From Euryodendron excelsum (taxonomy: Eukaryota; Streptophyta; Magnoliopsida; Ericales; Pentaphylacaceae), in assembly GCA_033060915.1 (NCBI GenBank), contig CM065378.1, forward strand, positions 33,241,501 through 33,305,500: a stretch of 64,000 bases of DNA, given 5' to 3'. The position numbers and the translations under genes are program-made. Below, piece by piece: positions 1 to 11,025 of the stretch (position 1 is the first letter of the stretch; every line of letters begins with the position of its first letter). The notes under the pieces are model-generated. The model had not been told where the DNA came from. It made no database searches and saw nothing but the letters and a program-made list of their open reading frames with translations.

Positions 1-475
1 AATATCTTTCCCTCATTTTTCTTTCCTTTCCTTCCTCTTCCCTTCCCTTCCCTTCTCCAAGTTCCAAGCAGACTCTAAAGGAAAAGGAGAAAGACGAAAT
101 GCAAAAGCCTCAGGAGTAGTTTGTTTTAGCACTGTTGTCAGAGTGAATCCGTTCAACTAAGGTTATGAATAAAATAGTTTTAGGCAATGAATTTGATACC
201 CTACCACTACTGGATTTATTATTTGGGGAGTAGTGGCTGACTAAAAGATGTGAAACAAAAGCACCTTGATAAAAATAAGTATGACTAAAACTCTTTCATA
301 AAAATCACAAATAAACTCTCATCAAGGCTGCCAACTCTTTTCATGAATGCATGAATGGCTATAGCAATATAGGAAAGGCCATTGTGCAACATTGGTCCTG
401 CCAATGTGGGGTTCCAGCAGAGCTGGTCTTGAGATATTTGACATTAAGACATCAAAATATAGGAAGAGTACTTAC
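1..475 (-). other. Intron 13 of the HB8-like gene (incomplete)
   Basis: Exon 13 ends at 476 with CAA|GTAAGTAC, so the remaining leftward sequence is intron running off the window. I see no further exon of the family here. Confidence 0.75.
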
Positions 476-3400
476 TTGTAAGAGAAAGATGCCTCCAGGC
501 ATAATAATGTCGTCTTCATAGTGGCCAAAATTCTCAAGCTTAACGACCTCCATGAACTGTTTTGAAGAAGTAACACTAAATAAGCATACAACAGCACTAC
601 AGAATAGCTCATTAGGAAGACATTTCTTCTAATTTAGCACCATAAAGTAGAACCAAATACTTGCCTCTTCATGCTCAATAGTATGAGCCAATGGAAGAAT
701 AACCTGCCCACCAAAACTTCCAGCTGTAGACCCTGGCAAAGAACAAGGACCAGCTTTAACAGCAGCTGCTGAATAAGCATCAATACCACTGTCTGCCCAT
801 TCTGATCGGTGTTCCCGCAAAAATCTGAGAAGTACTGCAGGAGGCACATTCTGCCAAAACAGGAAGAAAGCACGTGAGAGAATTATGAGGAACATTCTAG
901 AATGCAAAGAACATGAATGCTTAGATAAGGGAAACAAAACCTAGAAGTAGAATTATAACATTTCAGCTCCAAAGAGAAGTTAAACATTTAAGGGGTCCAT
1001 TATAATGGTAAAAAAAGGTTTTGATATCTGAAACTAAAAATTGGCTATAGAAGTGATGAGCAACAGATGTGACCAATTGCTAGGATTTTGGTTAATAGCT
1101 TTCTGACATCTATGTTGCCATTGAATTAGAGTTAAACAAAATTATAGCAACCAACATGGAAGAATAGGTACTTAATAACAATAACTTCATTTCATCATCA
1201 TCATCATCATCATTGTGATGATGGCAACAACGATGACAATGATGATAAACACTAGGCCCCTAAGCTCAAAACAAAACACATTCAAAATGTGTATTAAAAA
1301 AACTAATTTTGGTGCTCACCAGTATCAGTCAAACCAAGTGAAGATCCAAACAAAGCCATGCAAATTTGAATGTCTAAAATGATTTGTGTAGTTACAGTCG
1401 CATGAAGTGCAATGCTTACACCTCGGTGAAGCAATGAAATGCCTAACACCATGAAGCATGCTCAAATGATTGATGTTCACATCTCACGTGGCTAGATACA
1501 CACAACAAATCCTTATCTCAGCTGTTGAGGTCAACACATATCTTTTCACCACTTTTAGTGATCTAGAGCCTTCTCTTCATATCCTCCCTCAGAGGATCAG
1601 CCACATTTGCTAGCACCTCAGACACTAAAACAACCATTTAAACTTAAGGAAGTGTTTCTACTTTTTTCTCCAATCCCCAACTTAACAAGCTAGATTCATC
1701 ACTACATGATTCATCTTTCATTCAAAATATTAAACCATAAGTGCTCAAATCTTGCCTCAAGGTCATAACCATACAAAGAAACTTCTTGTACATTTCTGAT
1801 TCACAAAATGTTGAAGGGGTCGTAAGGTAAATGAGAAAAGAATTTAATATCTAAACCTTACTTGTAAAAGCATGGATGCTTTGGCACATAAGACCACATT
1901 GCTCACAGATGGAAATCCATTACCATAAGAAGTATTTGCACCCATAATTTTGCCAGGAGATGAGTTCACAAGAAGGGTGACATCATCAATTCCATCACTT
2001 TCAATCATAGACCATCCCTCATCCGTGAACCCATTAACAGCTTCATTAAAACCCCTGCACAATAAAATAAGTTAGATTTCATGTAACGAAGTTTAGCCAA
2101 CCGTTTCATGGAACAATCTTACCAACAAAATAAACCTACTTGCTCAATCTCTGGCTAAGCGCACGTAGAGCTGCAGGCCTTCTCCCCCAACCACTGACAG
2201 TTGGCTGAGAAACCTCTTGTGAAATTTGCCTCAACTGGCGTAAAGCCTGAATGAAAATGATAATGTTATGCTCGATCATATACATCCAAAATCTCAATTC
2301 TCACTCTCTATACATTTTTTGAAATGTATTTTTCCAAGGTTTAGAGAAAACTTTTATTAATTAAATACATCCGTCACTGCAAAAGATGATTCAGCTTATA
2401 AAGCTGGAACTTTACAAGTACTACTGTACCTTAAACTTTTACAAGGAAGAGACAAAATCCTTACCGCCATTGTTGTCCTTTGAGCAAGCAAGGTCGATGA
2501 CTCATACAATGGGCGCAACACTTCAGGTACGCTCCATGGCTGGTTCATAAAAATGTTAAGCAAATTTCATCAAGCACAAAAAAAAGAGAACTTAAAGACA
2601 TATGTAGAAAGTTGGTTTGCATACCTCTAAATCCAGATGATCGACAATGTGGATGATCGATCCACCCCCTTCGCAAGGTCTTATCAGATAGCCACTTGGC
2701 AGCATCTCTGCCCTCACAAAATGCTGCACCGGTGGCATACTAGGACCATTCTGAGTGTGGTTCAACGATCTTTCACAGACCTAATAGCGTGGAGCATAAT
2801 TAGGCCAAGTCCACTAAAAATCTTAAGGCAAGAGAACAAGAAAAAGGCTGCATACTGTCTCTGCTCTTGCAACACTAAGGGTCAGGAGACACCTACCACA
2901 AGGGTTCCATCCTCCAAAATAGAGGTGTAACGCAGTAACCAGAAATCACGAGCGGGAGCCAAAGTAGTTGGTGCATAGAGCTAAATCAAGTACACAAACT
3001 AAAAGTTTGTTAAATAAGTCGACATATTTTTCTAGACCAAATATGACAGCTACCAAGTGCTGAGCACTAACCTGCATGTAAAGTAGCTCAATGGTTCCAC
3101 CATTTCCTGTAGACAACACTTTAAGGACATCAACAGCTCGACAATCACGATACCATGAACGCCGATCCTTGAGGATTTCAGCAACCTGGTGGAGTGTCAC
3201 GAATTAAAATTTTTCCAAATTCTGACAAGTGAAAATTTTCCCATTACTAAGTGGGAGCAAGGACTTACTCTTGTAGGTTCTATACCCACAAGGCCGCATG
3301 CACGTGCTGCCACTCCAGTGCAACCATGAGAAATAGCAATGATTCCAATGGAATCCGGACCAGGCTGTGCAGAACAAAAACAGATTACAGATCATGGAGG

Positions 3401-5006
3401 ACTAAGAAAATCATTGTTGATTAGAAAATTTGCAGCAAAAGTACAACAGTATAAATAAAAGAAAAGATGCTTTGAACAAATAAAAAAATTGTAGTCTAGT
3501 ATCCTCAAGATTGATAAGCATGAGATGTTGCATAGGCAAAGATCATGCAGTTACTATGACACTCAGAAATAAAGACAATATATCCTCTTTTTTGTTTTGT
3601 CTTTTATGAAAATGAAATTGTGTAAATGGTGCAAGTTATAGATAAAAAGGAGAAAGATTGTGATCCACTGATGAGCACAAATTTGCAGTGAACCTAACCT
3701 TCAAAAGTAAGGCATAAAGGAGAAGAAGTAAAATAATGCGCACAAAATTCTCCTCTTCCCAAAAGAAAAGGAAAATTTTAAGAGAATAAAAAGAAAGGAA
3801 CCATAGGGTAAAGCAAAAAGAACTATTATATCAAAAGTAGGAGTGTGGACTGAGATGATGCGGTTTGGATGTTGCTTGGAAGGTAATCAAGGTACTTTGT
3901 TTTGTCTATTGGTTTATGTCAATAACATAATAAAGAGGTACGGAGTGAAGCATAACACATTAAAAAATTGACACTATAGAATCATTAACCTTCATCCCAG
4001 GCATTTGGACCCACTCCACAGCAGTTCCAGTGGCCTTCGAAAGAAACTCTGTTAAAGTGTCCTCTGCAATGGACAAAAGTCTAGAAAACATACAAGCACA
4101 ATCCCATAAGCCATACGAAGTTAAGTAATTGTAAAGAATAGAATAGCAATGGACCCGACAAGAAGAAGAAGCACTCTCCACTAACCCCGTAGGACTTGCA
4201 TCCCGTGGTGGATGCTGAGGAGTCAAGTGGTGTTGACCACTTATCACCACCGATTCACAACTTGTGTCTGTGGTGGCAAGGTTTGCCTGCAAAACAAGAA
4301 AAAAATCAGTCTGCACAGAAAACAAGTACTGCAATTTACATATAAATTTTTATTTTCTTGAGCCTCAATTAGTGGAGAACTTCTGATATCAAATTGCAAT
4401 TACTTCTCCTTTCCCACGTTTTCTCAGGATCAAAACAGCGTGTCAAAGTGAAATTTTTGATACTGTAATATATATATATATATATATAAGAAAGAGTAGT
4501 TCTTTACATTCTGAGTTTGTTGGCGGAAATAGCTGTTATCATACACCAACTGCGACACTTGCCTTTGCAGCCTATCATTTTCCTCCATCAACAGCTTATT
4601 CATTGCCGACAACTTTTTATTCACAGCTTGAAGACGTGAGGCCTCTTTTCGCTGTTTCTCCCTACATCTGTGCAAACAAAATACACATAGCACTCAATTA
4701 ATGACCATATCAAAACAAATCACTAAGAAGTTACAGGACATCCAAAAGGCCTAAAATTAGTGAAAAGTAAGATTTGAATTCCATATAATACCTTCTGTTC
4801 TGAAACCAGACTTTGATCTGCTTTGGCTCAATGTTGGAGAGAATTGTGCATTCGCGAATCAGCTGTTGCCGGCGAAGTGAACTCGGTTTTGGGCACTCAT
4901 GGTAGAACCTTTCGAGAGCTTCGACCTGCTCCGGCGTGTACCTCACATATTTTCCATTGTCCATTTCCATTTTACTGTCTTTGCAGACCGAAGTCACCGC
5001 CATCAT
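476..5006 (-). CDS. HB8: HD-ZIP class III transcription factor, HB8-like (partial, 3' part off window)
   Basis: Nuclear DNA-binding regulator of vascular and meristem patterning (family knowledge). Coding exons, read right to left: 5006-4792, 4667-4508, 4286-4186, 4080-3990, 3364-3269, 3185-3072, 2980-2897, 2780-2625, 2539-2465, 2246-2140, 2054-1862, 850-665, 556-476. Phases join without a break for 553 residues; the family is about 840 long, so roughly 290 residues including the MEKHLA domain lie off the left edge. Homeodomain at about residues 17-80 (KQIKVWFQNRRCREK), leucine zipper about 85-120, START domain about 155-370. NLATTDTSCESVV and ESDGIDDVTLLVNSSP favour HB8 over the ATHB15, REV or PHB types. 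The start could be 5006 or 5003 (two Met codons). Homeodomain 'RECTILSN' has Thr where relatives usually have Pro. All introns start GT except 557-664, which starts GC. Confidence 0.93.
557..664 (-). other. GC-AG intron in the HB8-like gene
   Basis: The exon ends GAA GAG and the intron begins GCAAGT. The next exon starts TTCATGGAG after an acceptor ending AACAG. Only this junction keeps the conserved HEEFMEV reading; the nearby GT would break the frame. AG|GCAAGT is the strong consensus for the minor GC donor class. Confidence 0.85.
851..1861 (-). other. Intron 11 of the HB8-like gene, with a short TCA microsatellite
   Basis: This 1011-bp intron is bounded by CAA|GTAAGG and GGCAG|AAT. It holds a (TCA)n run around 1193-1213 and nothing else recognisable. 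Confidence 0.8.
3355..4000 (-). promoter_or_regulatory. miR165/166 target site split by intron 4
   Basis: In the spliced message the end of exon 4 (CTGGGATGAAG, 4000-3990) joins the start of exon 5 (CCTGGTCCGG, 3364-3355). The 21 bases match the conserved miR165/166 complementary site of HD-ZIP III mRNAs. Ten bases come from exon 5 and eleven from exon 4, so the usual cleavage point opposite miRNA bases 10/11 falls on the exon junction. The genomic DNA and unspliced RNA lack the full site because 625 bp of intron (3365-3989) interrupts it. This predicts repression of mature mRNA only. Confidence 0.9.
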
Positions 5007-5368
5007 CACTTCAAAAATTAAAAAATCCAAAAAATAAAATAAAAAATCCTCAATTTGCAGAAACGAAACAAAAACTCTTCATTTTTTGGGTAATCAATCA
5101 TCAATCTCGTCCTCTGCCATAAGCAGAGTATGAAATTTCTAATCTGCAATCTTTTGGCCCTCCAAATCAAACAAGCATAGAGGAAAATGTAATCTGCAAT
5201 GCCTACAAACAGCCTAAGCAATCTTCTTCCTCTACTAATATTCAAGCGCTCAAATACGCAAAGTTGATAGCTTTCAAAACTCAGATCAAATGGTTAAAAA
5301 TATAAAACACCAAACCACCACCATCTTCAACACATCCAAGTTGTATGCGCACATATGTCCTCAGACTT

Positions 5369-5402
<34 letters not shown>

Positions 5403-5510
5403 CATATATGTATATATACACGTATAGACATGTCCGTGTGCGTAGTTAGACTAGTATAGATATGTTGTGAACCTTCCGTCTGAAGCTGAGAATTTTCAAA
5501 GGCAATCTAG

Positions 5511-5513
<3 letters not shown>

Positions 5514-5569
<56 letters not shown>
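5514..5569. repeat. (GA)n microsatellite
   Basis: About 28 uninterrupted GA units upstream of the HB8-like gene; it reads CT on the gene's sense strand. Confidence 0.97.
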
Positions 5570-5570
<1 letters not shown>

Positions 5571-6093
5571 ACCATTACCTTATCTTTGAACCGAAAGGTT
5601 GGCGACTTGTTTCCTCGCAGCGAGTTACCACGTAGCATCAATCGAGAAATTTAGATCTTCCATTACCGAATCGTCGCGAGAGCTCGAAAGATCTTAAAAT
5701 TCTAGTTAGTTTTCACCAACAGGCTTGGAAATTCTGTAATTGAACGATATATGTATCTATACATCAGAATGTATAAGAAAAACAAACAAACAGTAAAAAG
5801 AAGAAATTCAAAATTTGCCGAGAACTCAAGAGGAGCTTTCGGCCTAAGTGAACTGGTCTAAATTCTCGCATAACTAGTCATATATACGTATGCACATATG
5901 CTTATAGATTATGTGTATACACATAGATGTAGCAGAGGGCTAGGAGAGAGAAAGTGAGAGAGAAACCCCAAAGAGGAGACAGAAGGAGACCATTTTCTGC
6001 CATCATTCCATTTGCTGTTTCTCTTTTGCTGTTAGGTACTACTGCTGCTTTGTTTTCTCTCACTACAGACAGTTCGGGGCTTAATACAGACGG

Positions 6094-6121
<28 letters not shown>
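6094..6121. repeat. (CT)n microsatellite
   Basis: Fourteen CT units; it reads GA on the HB8 sense strand, likely in the leader or promoter. Confidence 0.95.
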
Positions 6122-6127
<6 letters not shown>

Positions 6128-6362
6128 CTGCATAGGAGTTGAAATCTGCGAGCAGAATCGAAGAAAGCGAATCCCACACGCTGTTGAAGCGCGTGTTTTA
6201 TTCTGAGTCTTGTTACTTCCGCAAAATGCCCTCCAACTTCTCAAAAACTCCATTATTCCATGGCATTCAAAAGAGGTAATGAACTTTCTTAAATTTTATG
6301 CAAAATCAACCAATATATAATAATAATAACTTAAGTGTAAAAAAAATATGAAAACTTTTTAG

Positions 6363-6599
6363 AGCTTGTTTGGAACTTGTAGAAGGAAAAGTAAGTGAAA
6401 GAGAGATTATAAGGAAAGTGGTTTCTTTTTTCTATTTGGGTTTGTAAAGAATATTAGAAGAAAAATAATAGAAAAACTATTGAAAAGAAAAAAGAAAGGA
6501 AAGTGAAAAGAGAAATAAATTTTTTTCCTCTTAAATTAGAAACCAAACAAGGAAATGAAAAAAAATTTCTTTTTCTTTTCCTCATGTTCCAAACAAGCT
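6363..6599. mobile_element. MITE-like inverted-repeat element
   Basis: The ends are inverted copies: AGCTTGTTTGGAAC on the left, GTTCCAAACAAGCT on the right, with similarity continuing inward. The interior is A/G-rich (GAAAGGAAAGTG type) and has no coding capacity. I could not define a target duplication. Confidence 0.6.
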
Positions 6600-6601
6600 G
6601 T

Positions 6602-8310
6602 TGGTCAAATGAAAAAAGAGGAGGAAAAGGAAAAAAAGAAGAGTGAGCTAGCGTAATGCTTTTATTAACCTCGCTTGTGATTTTGTTAAAAACTCATTTG
6701 GATTAACTTATTTTACCAAGTTAGCTAAAAGCTAGTGAAAATGTTATAAGTCACAAGTTGATAAAATAAGCAAATGCAAGTGAACTTTAAATCTACTTAC
6801 TGGTATGGTTTTGGTATAATAAGTTGTCAAAGCGTGAGGAAAGGTGACAAAACTCAAACACCAGATGCTGAGCAAGAAAAATAGAAGCTCGTCTAATATG
6901 ACAACCATATCAACAAAATAATTGATAATATGATAAAACTTTGTATAATTCATGCACATATGATCAACTAAAAATAAAATAATTGATTTAAAAAAATCTT
7001 TTTCCGTGTTCATAACAAGTGAGGTCCAAATAATAGCATCCACTAGTAAGTAGGGCCAGTCATTGGCCCAACGGTCCACCCAAGCCTGCCCACCAATTGT
7101 AGGACTTGAGATTACAGATAGGCTTGTAGCTCATAAGGTCATACTTGAAATTTTTTAAGCCTGATTATGTAAATAAGAGGGCTTAATTCTTATAGAATTC
7201 TCAGGTATTTGTAACTAATTTTCAAGCATTACTAAATCTAAAAACAAAAAATTACAGTTCCACACTCATTTATAAATAATGGATGTCTCTATTTGGTGCC
7301 TAGAATGTGAAAGCATTACTCACAATAAATCAACGAATGATGACGCGTTAATAAATGAAAAATAGTACATATAATTTCATTTCTCATTACGTTTGAGGAT
7401 CTTAATATCTAAATATAAGTTAGTAGGTTTTTACGTGCATTTATTATTGTAGGTCATACTATTTCATTTTTAAGGATAAAAAAATTGAGTAAGATATGGA
7501 ATTATGTGTAGTATTACGCTTTAAGTAAAATTATCATAGAAAAACAAGAGAGGCACAACACTAGCAACAATTGTTCAATTTTGTTCACAATAATGTAAAG
7601 TACGTTTGACAAATTTCCAAAATTCTTGTGAAAGACACTATCCCATTTCAAAAGTAAAGGTTCTTTAGTTTTCATACTCGTGTATTTTACGCCAGGAACA
7701 AAGAAATAGGGGCATTTATAAAAGAATACAACATACTATTTATATTTCCGAAACAATTTTTTGTTTTTAAGTAAATCTTCTAAAATAACAAACCACGTGA
7801 ATTTTTTAATCTTTGTTTTTTGTTTTCTATTAATCTAATGATAGAAAATTATTTTTAGAAACTCTCCTAAACACAATAAAATGTGAAAATTATTATCGCA
7901 TTTTAAAATAAAGTTTTCTTAGTTGTCCTGTGTACTTAGTCAAGAACAAGACAGAAGGGCATTATACTCAACAAACAAACAAAAAAAGACATTATCAAAT
8001 TTTTCCAAAACAAACAAAATGGAAAATCCTACGGCATACCTAATGCTAAAAAAATGTTAGTTCTAATTATAAATAGGTCAGTTCCAATAATAAATAACTT
8101 TTTTTGACTGTTTTGCAAAACCACCATCTTTTAGAATAAGGTAAAAAAAAATCCTTATCACTAGGACTGATCTTACTTATCATTTGAACTAATCTACTTA
8201 TTATTGGGACTCGTTTGTTTAACTGTTTAGTACCAATACCGTGAAAACCACTCATGGTACTGTAATCATTCACAAGCAAAATTCTCCATGTACTACAAAA
8301 AAAGAAATGG
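6602..8310. other. AT-rich intergenic sequence, nothing recognised
   Basis: No supported gene. Short open frames here are interrupted and have no recognisable domain. Around 7050-7150 there is a GGCCCA/AAGCC-type stretch resembling the GGGCTTG repeats found elsewhere in the window. Confidence 0.6.
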
Positions 8311-8319
8311 CTATTTTTC

Positions 8320-8741
8320 CATAGTTGTTAGAACTGGATCGGATTGATCAGTTCAACCAATTGAACTTAAAATTAAATCATGAATCGGTACGGTTCAATT
8401 GATTTATTAAAAATGCATGTGAGTCGAATGTTTTTTGAAAAATTAATGAACCAACATGCTGGCTCAACAAAAAAAATAGTTAATCAACTTTGACTTTTTA
8501 TTTTCTTTCAAAAATTTGATGTATTTATGGCTCATAAGAGTTGAACTTGAAAATATGTTATAAAATTAAGTAACATTTACCATTGTCCACTTAATTCCTA
8601 GTGTTTTAGTTTGTAATATAAATTATATTTGAAGTAAAATATACATATAAAATATATTTAATTTATAGTATTAGTTAAACTAGTGAACTGTAAACCAGTA
8701 GCCTCACTTGTTTGATGTCCGGTCTTATTTTGATAACTATC
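8320..8741. mobile_element. hAT-like non-autonomous element, copy 1
   Basis: It begins CATAGTTGTTAG and ends GATAACTATC, imperfect inverted termini. It is flanked on both sides by CTATTTTTC (8311-8319 and 8741-8749), giving an 8- to 9-bp target duplication as in hAT elements. The interior contains AACTGGATCGG and ACCGG-rich inverted sequence and encodes no protein. Confidence 0.7.
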
Positions 8742-9159
8742 TATTTTTCTATTCAAACAATGTTTTTCAAGAGAAACTTTGACGAGTCAATGGCAGGTCA
8801 TCGTGGTGATCACCATTTCCAAAATCTCAAATGGGTCTTCCTTAAAATTGGCTAAAACCCTTCAAAGGTTTGAAAGTGAACTTGTTTTACAAATTGATTG
8901 GTTAAAAACCCAAATATTGGCAGACCAATTTGGGTGGCCTTTCAATTTCTTAATTTCCAAAGCATTCAAACGTAGACTCTCTCCTCAAATCTTATACGCA
9001 TTTTCCATTATGTAAAAAGCCAGTAGTGCTCCATTCAACGTATTGAAAGGTTCAAACTTAGTATATATGCGTTTATAATACGTTGGTCCATATTATTTTT
9101 TTCTCACATAAATGGATTCTACGCGTACAAAATCAACATTGAATTATCTAATCCTACAT

Positions 9160-9160
<1 letters not shown>

Positions 9161-9200
<40 letters not shown>

Positions 9201-9220
9201 ATATATATATATATATATAT
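9161..9220. repeat. (CT)n followed by (AT)n microsatellite
   Basis: CT units at 9161-9198 run directly into AT units at 9200-9220. Open frames across it are low-complexity artefacts. Confidence 0.95.
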
Positions 9221-9531
9221 TTCTATTACATGCATTGCAAACTCATTCCAAGTTATCCCATCCGTTCACTTACATCACTTTTTATGGTTTTTTGGGTGAC
9301 AGAAAAAAATTTAGGAACATTCGTAGCAACTTGCCCTTTGTGGCATTGAAAAGGCGTGTCAAAGTTGTAAAAGGTAGTGGCCGGCTCGAAAATTTTGTTG
9401 AAGGATTTATGGTAGAATTTCTTAAACAGGACCGTTACCATCAGCGGCTACTGATGGTGGTTACATTAGTCTGAACTTATCATCAATTGGTGAGTCCCAG
9501 TTGAGATGGCCACCATCAATCGCAGCCAACA

Positions 9532-9816
9532 ACATTTTTCTTTCTTAAATTTTTCGATGACTAAGTTAAAATTTCTTCAACTCCCAAGGATCAATCATTA
9601 TATTTTCAGTCGTGGTTGATGATGATCATATTGGGGCTACTATCAACTAATAGGTTCTAGTTGAAATGTTCACTATCAATTTATGACTGACTATCAATTA
9701 TGATCTGACCATCAATTATGATCGATGATAAATTGATGATAGCATTTTCTTTTCTTAAACTGTTCCATGGCCTAGTTAAAATTTTGCCAACTCCCAAGAA
9801 CAATCACTATATTTTG
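9532..9816. repeat. Pair of ~76-bp direct repeats
   Basis: 9532-9608 and 9741-9816 share the order CTTTCTTAAA..., GTTAAAATTT..., CAACTCCCAAG..., ATCA(T/C)TATATTTT. Between them are short ATCAATTATGATC-type repeats. No coding content. Confidence 0.65.
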
Positions 9817-9894
9817 CATTAAATATCTACAAATCTATAGTAGGTAAACAAAATTCTTTATTTTTTTTATTTTCTTGTCTTGATACTATTTACC

Positions 9895-10080
9895 AGAGGT
9901 GAGCACGCGTCCAACTACAGTATTTGGCGTGTGCCTAACCGTGGGCAGCCCATTCCTTCGGTGTGGGCCCCGCATTTACCGGAAAACAGCAGCAATATTC
10001 TCATGCGGGCGACGAGAGTCGTGTTTCGTAAAGGCCCGCACCCCCTAATACAAAACAAAAGTGAAAAGAAAATAGATTTT
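9895..10080. other. GC-rich patch of unknown origin
   Basis: A roughly 180-bp stretch with CpG-rich words (CATGCGGGCGACGAGAG, GTGGGCCCC) in AT-rich surroundings. A 68-codon frame crosses it without a recognised domain. It could be a remnant of a captured promoter or gene. Confidence 0.4.
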
Positions 10081-10167
10081 AAATAATTTATTAATATGAT
10101 TTTTTCCCAATATATTACCCAAAATAACTTGTTTGCCCCATCAATAACCTGTGTAGATAGTTTAAAG

Positions 10168-10666
10168 CATAGTTACTCGGAAATTCATTTTAGAGAGAGA
10201 AAGTTATTTTTTTAAAAATACGTTTTCGATATTAGTACGAAACTCATTTAAAAAATTTGAAAAAACGTTTCAAAAATGCGAAGAAAATATTTTGAAAACT
10301 CTTAGGAAACGTTTGGGATACTTGACGAAAACTCTTGAAAAACTTAGAGGACACTTTTAGAAAACGCTTTGCAAACTTGAAATATTCATTTTTATACATT
10401 TTTTCTTTTAAGTTCTAACAAAGTAATTATCAAAATATTCGTGTAGGTTTCTACTAAATTTCCTAAAAGTTTCTATTAAATTTCTCAAAGGTCTCTACTA
10501 AATCTCTTAAAGGTTTTCACTAAATTTCTTAAAAATCTCATTTGAATTTTGGAAAAGTTTCTTATTAAGTTTCTCAATCGTTTCCCGCTTTCCGTTTTCT
10601 CTTATATTTTTTTGCCGCGTTTCCCACTTCCGTTTTCCGCTTCCACTTTCCATTTTGGTAACTATG
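10168..10666. mobile_element. hAT-like non-autonomous element, copy 2
   Basis: Termini CATAGTTAC and GTAACTATG are perfect inverted repeats. The flanks GTTTAAAG (10160-10167) and ATTTAAAG (10667-10674) form an 8-bp target duplication with one mismatch. The interior has repeated TTTCTACTAAATTTC-like and GAAAACG-like words. A shorter relative lies at 18721-19036. Confidence 0.8.
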
Positions 10667-10675
10667 ATTTAAAGT

Positions 10676-11016
10676 AGGAGTGGCCATGAGCCCAAGAGCT
10701 CAATAGGCTCTCCCATAAATTATAAGATTTGAGATTTTTTTTTTTGCCCGATTAGTTTAATGTGCGAATTTCAAAATCGTCTTTAAAGCTCAGCCCGACC
10801 CTTATGTTTTAATATAATTTTATGTTAAATTTTATGTTATTTAATATTATTTATAGAGAATAAAAATATAAATTAAACAAATTTTTTGTTACATGAGCGG
10901 ACTTGGACGGGCTTGGGAATGTTATACTTTTAATTAGACAGGCTTGAGATTTGGTTTTAAGCCTGATGAAAAAAAAATTTATGTAGGCCCGGCCCGACAC
11001 ACTCAATGTCCACCTC
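10676..11016. repeat. GGGCTTG-type repeat
   Basis: It starts AGGAGTGGCCATGAGCCC and ends GGCCCGACACACTCA...CCACCTC, weakly inverted ends, with AT-rich interior and GGGCTTGGG words. Similar sequence lies near 15716-15925. It abuts the Mutator-like element's target duplication. Family not assigned. Confidence 0.4.
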
Positions 11017-11025
11017 TAGTTTAAA

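Larger units (their letters stand above)
5007..6250 (-). promoter_or_regulatory. 5' leader / proximal promoter of the HB8-like gene
   Basis: The sequence upstream of the start codon is rich in simple repeats: an (AC)n tract at 5369-5395 followed by TA-rich sequence, a long (GA)n at 5514-5569 and a (CT)n at 6094-6121, all given on the plus strand. A possible leader-intron donor (AAG|GTAATG, read on minus, near 5578) and weak acceptors just before the ATG suggest a spliced leader. If unspliced, a 75-codon upstream frame would end at 5018, 12 bases before the start codon. The transcription start cannot be fixed from sequence. Confidence 0.45.

Noticed and set aside
5341..5420. Z-DNA or special structure at the (AC)n/(TA)n tract
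   Set aside because: The tract is a common plant microsatellite; nothing beyond simple repetition is visible.
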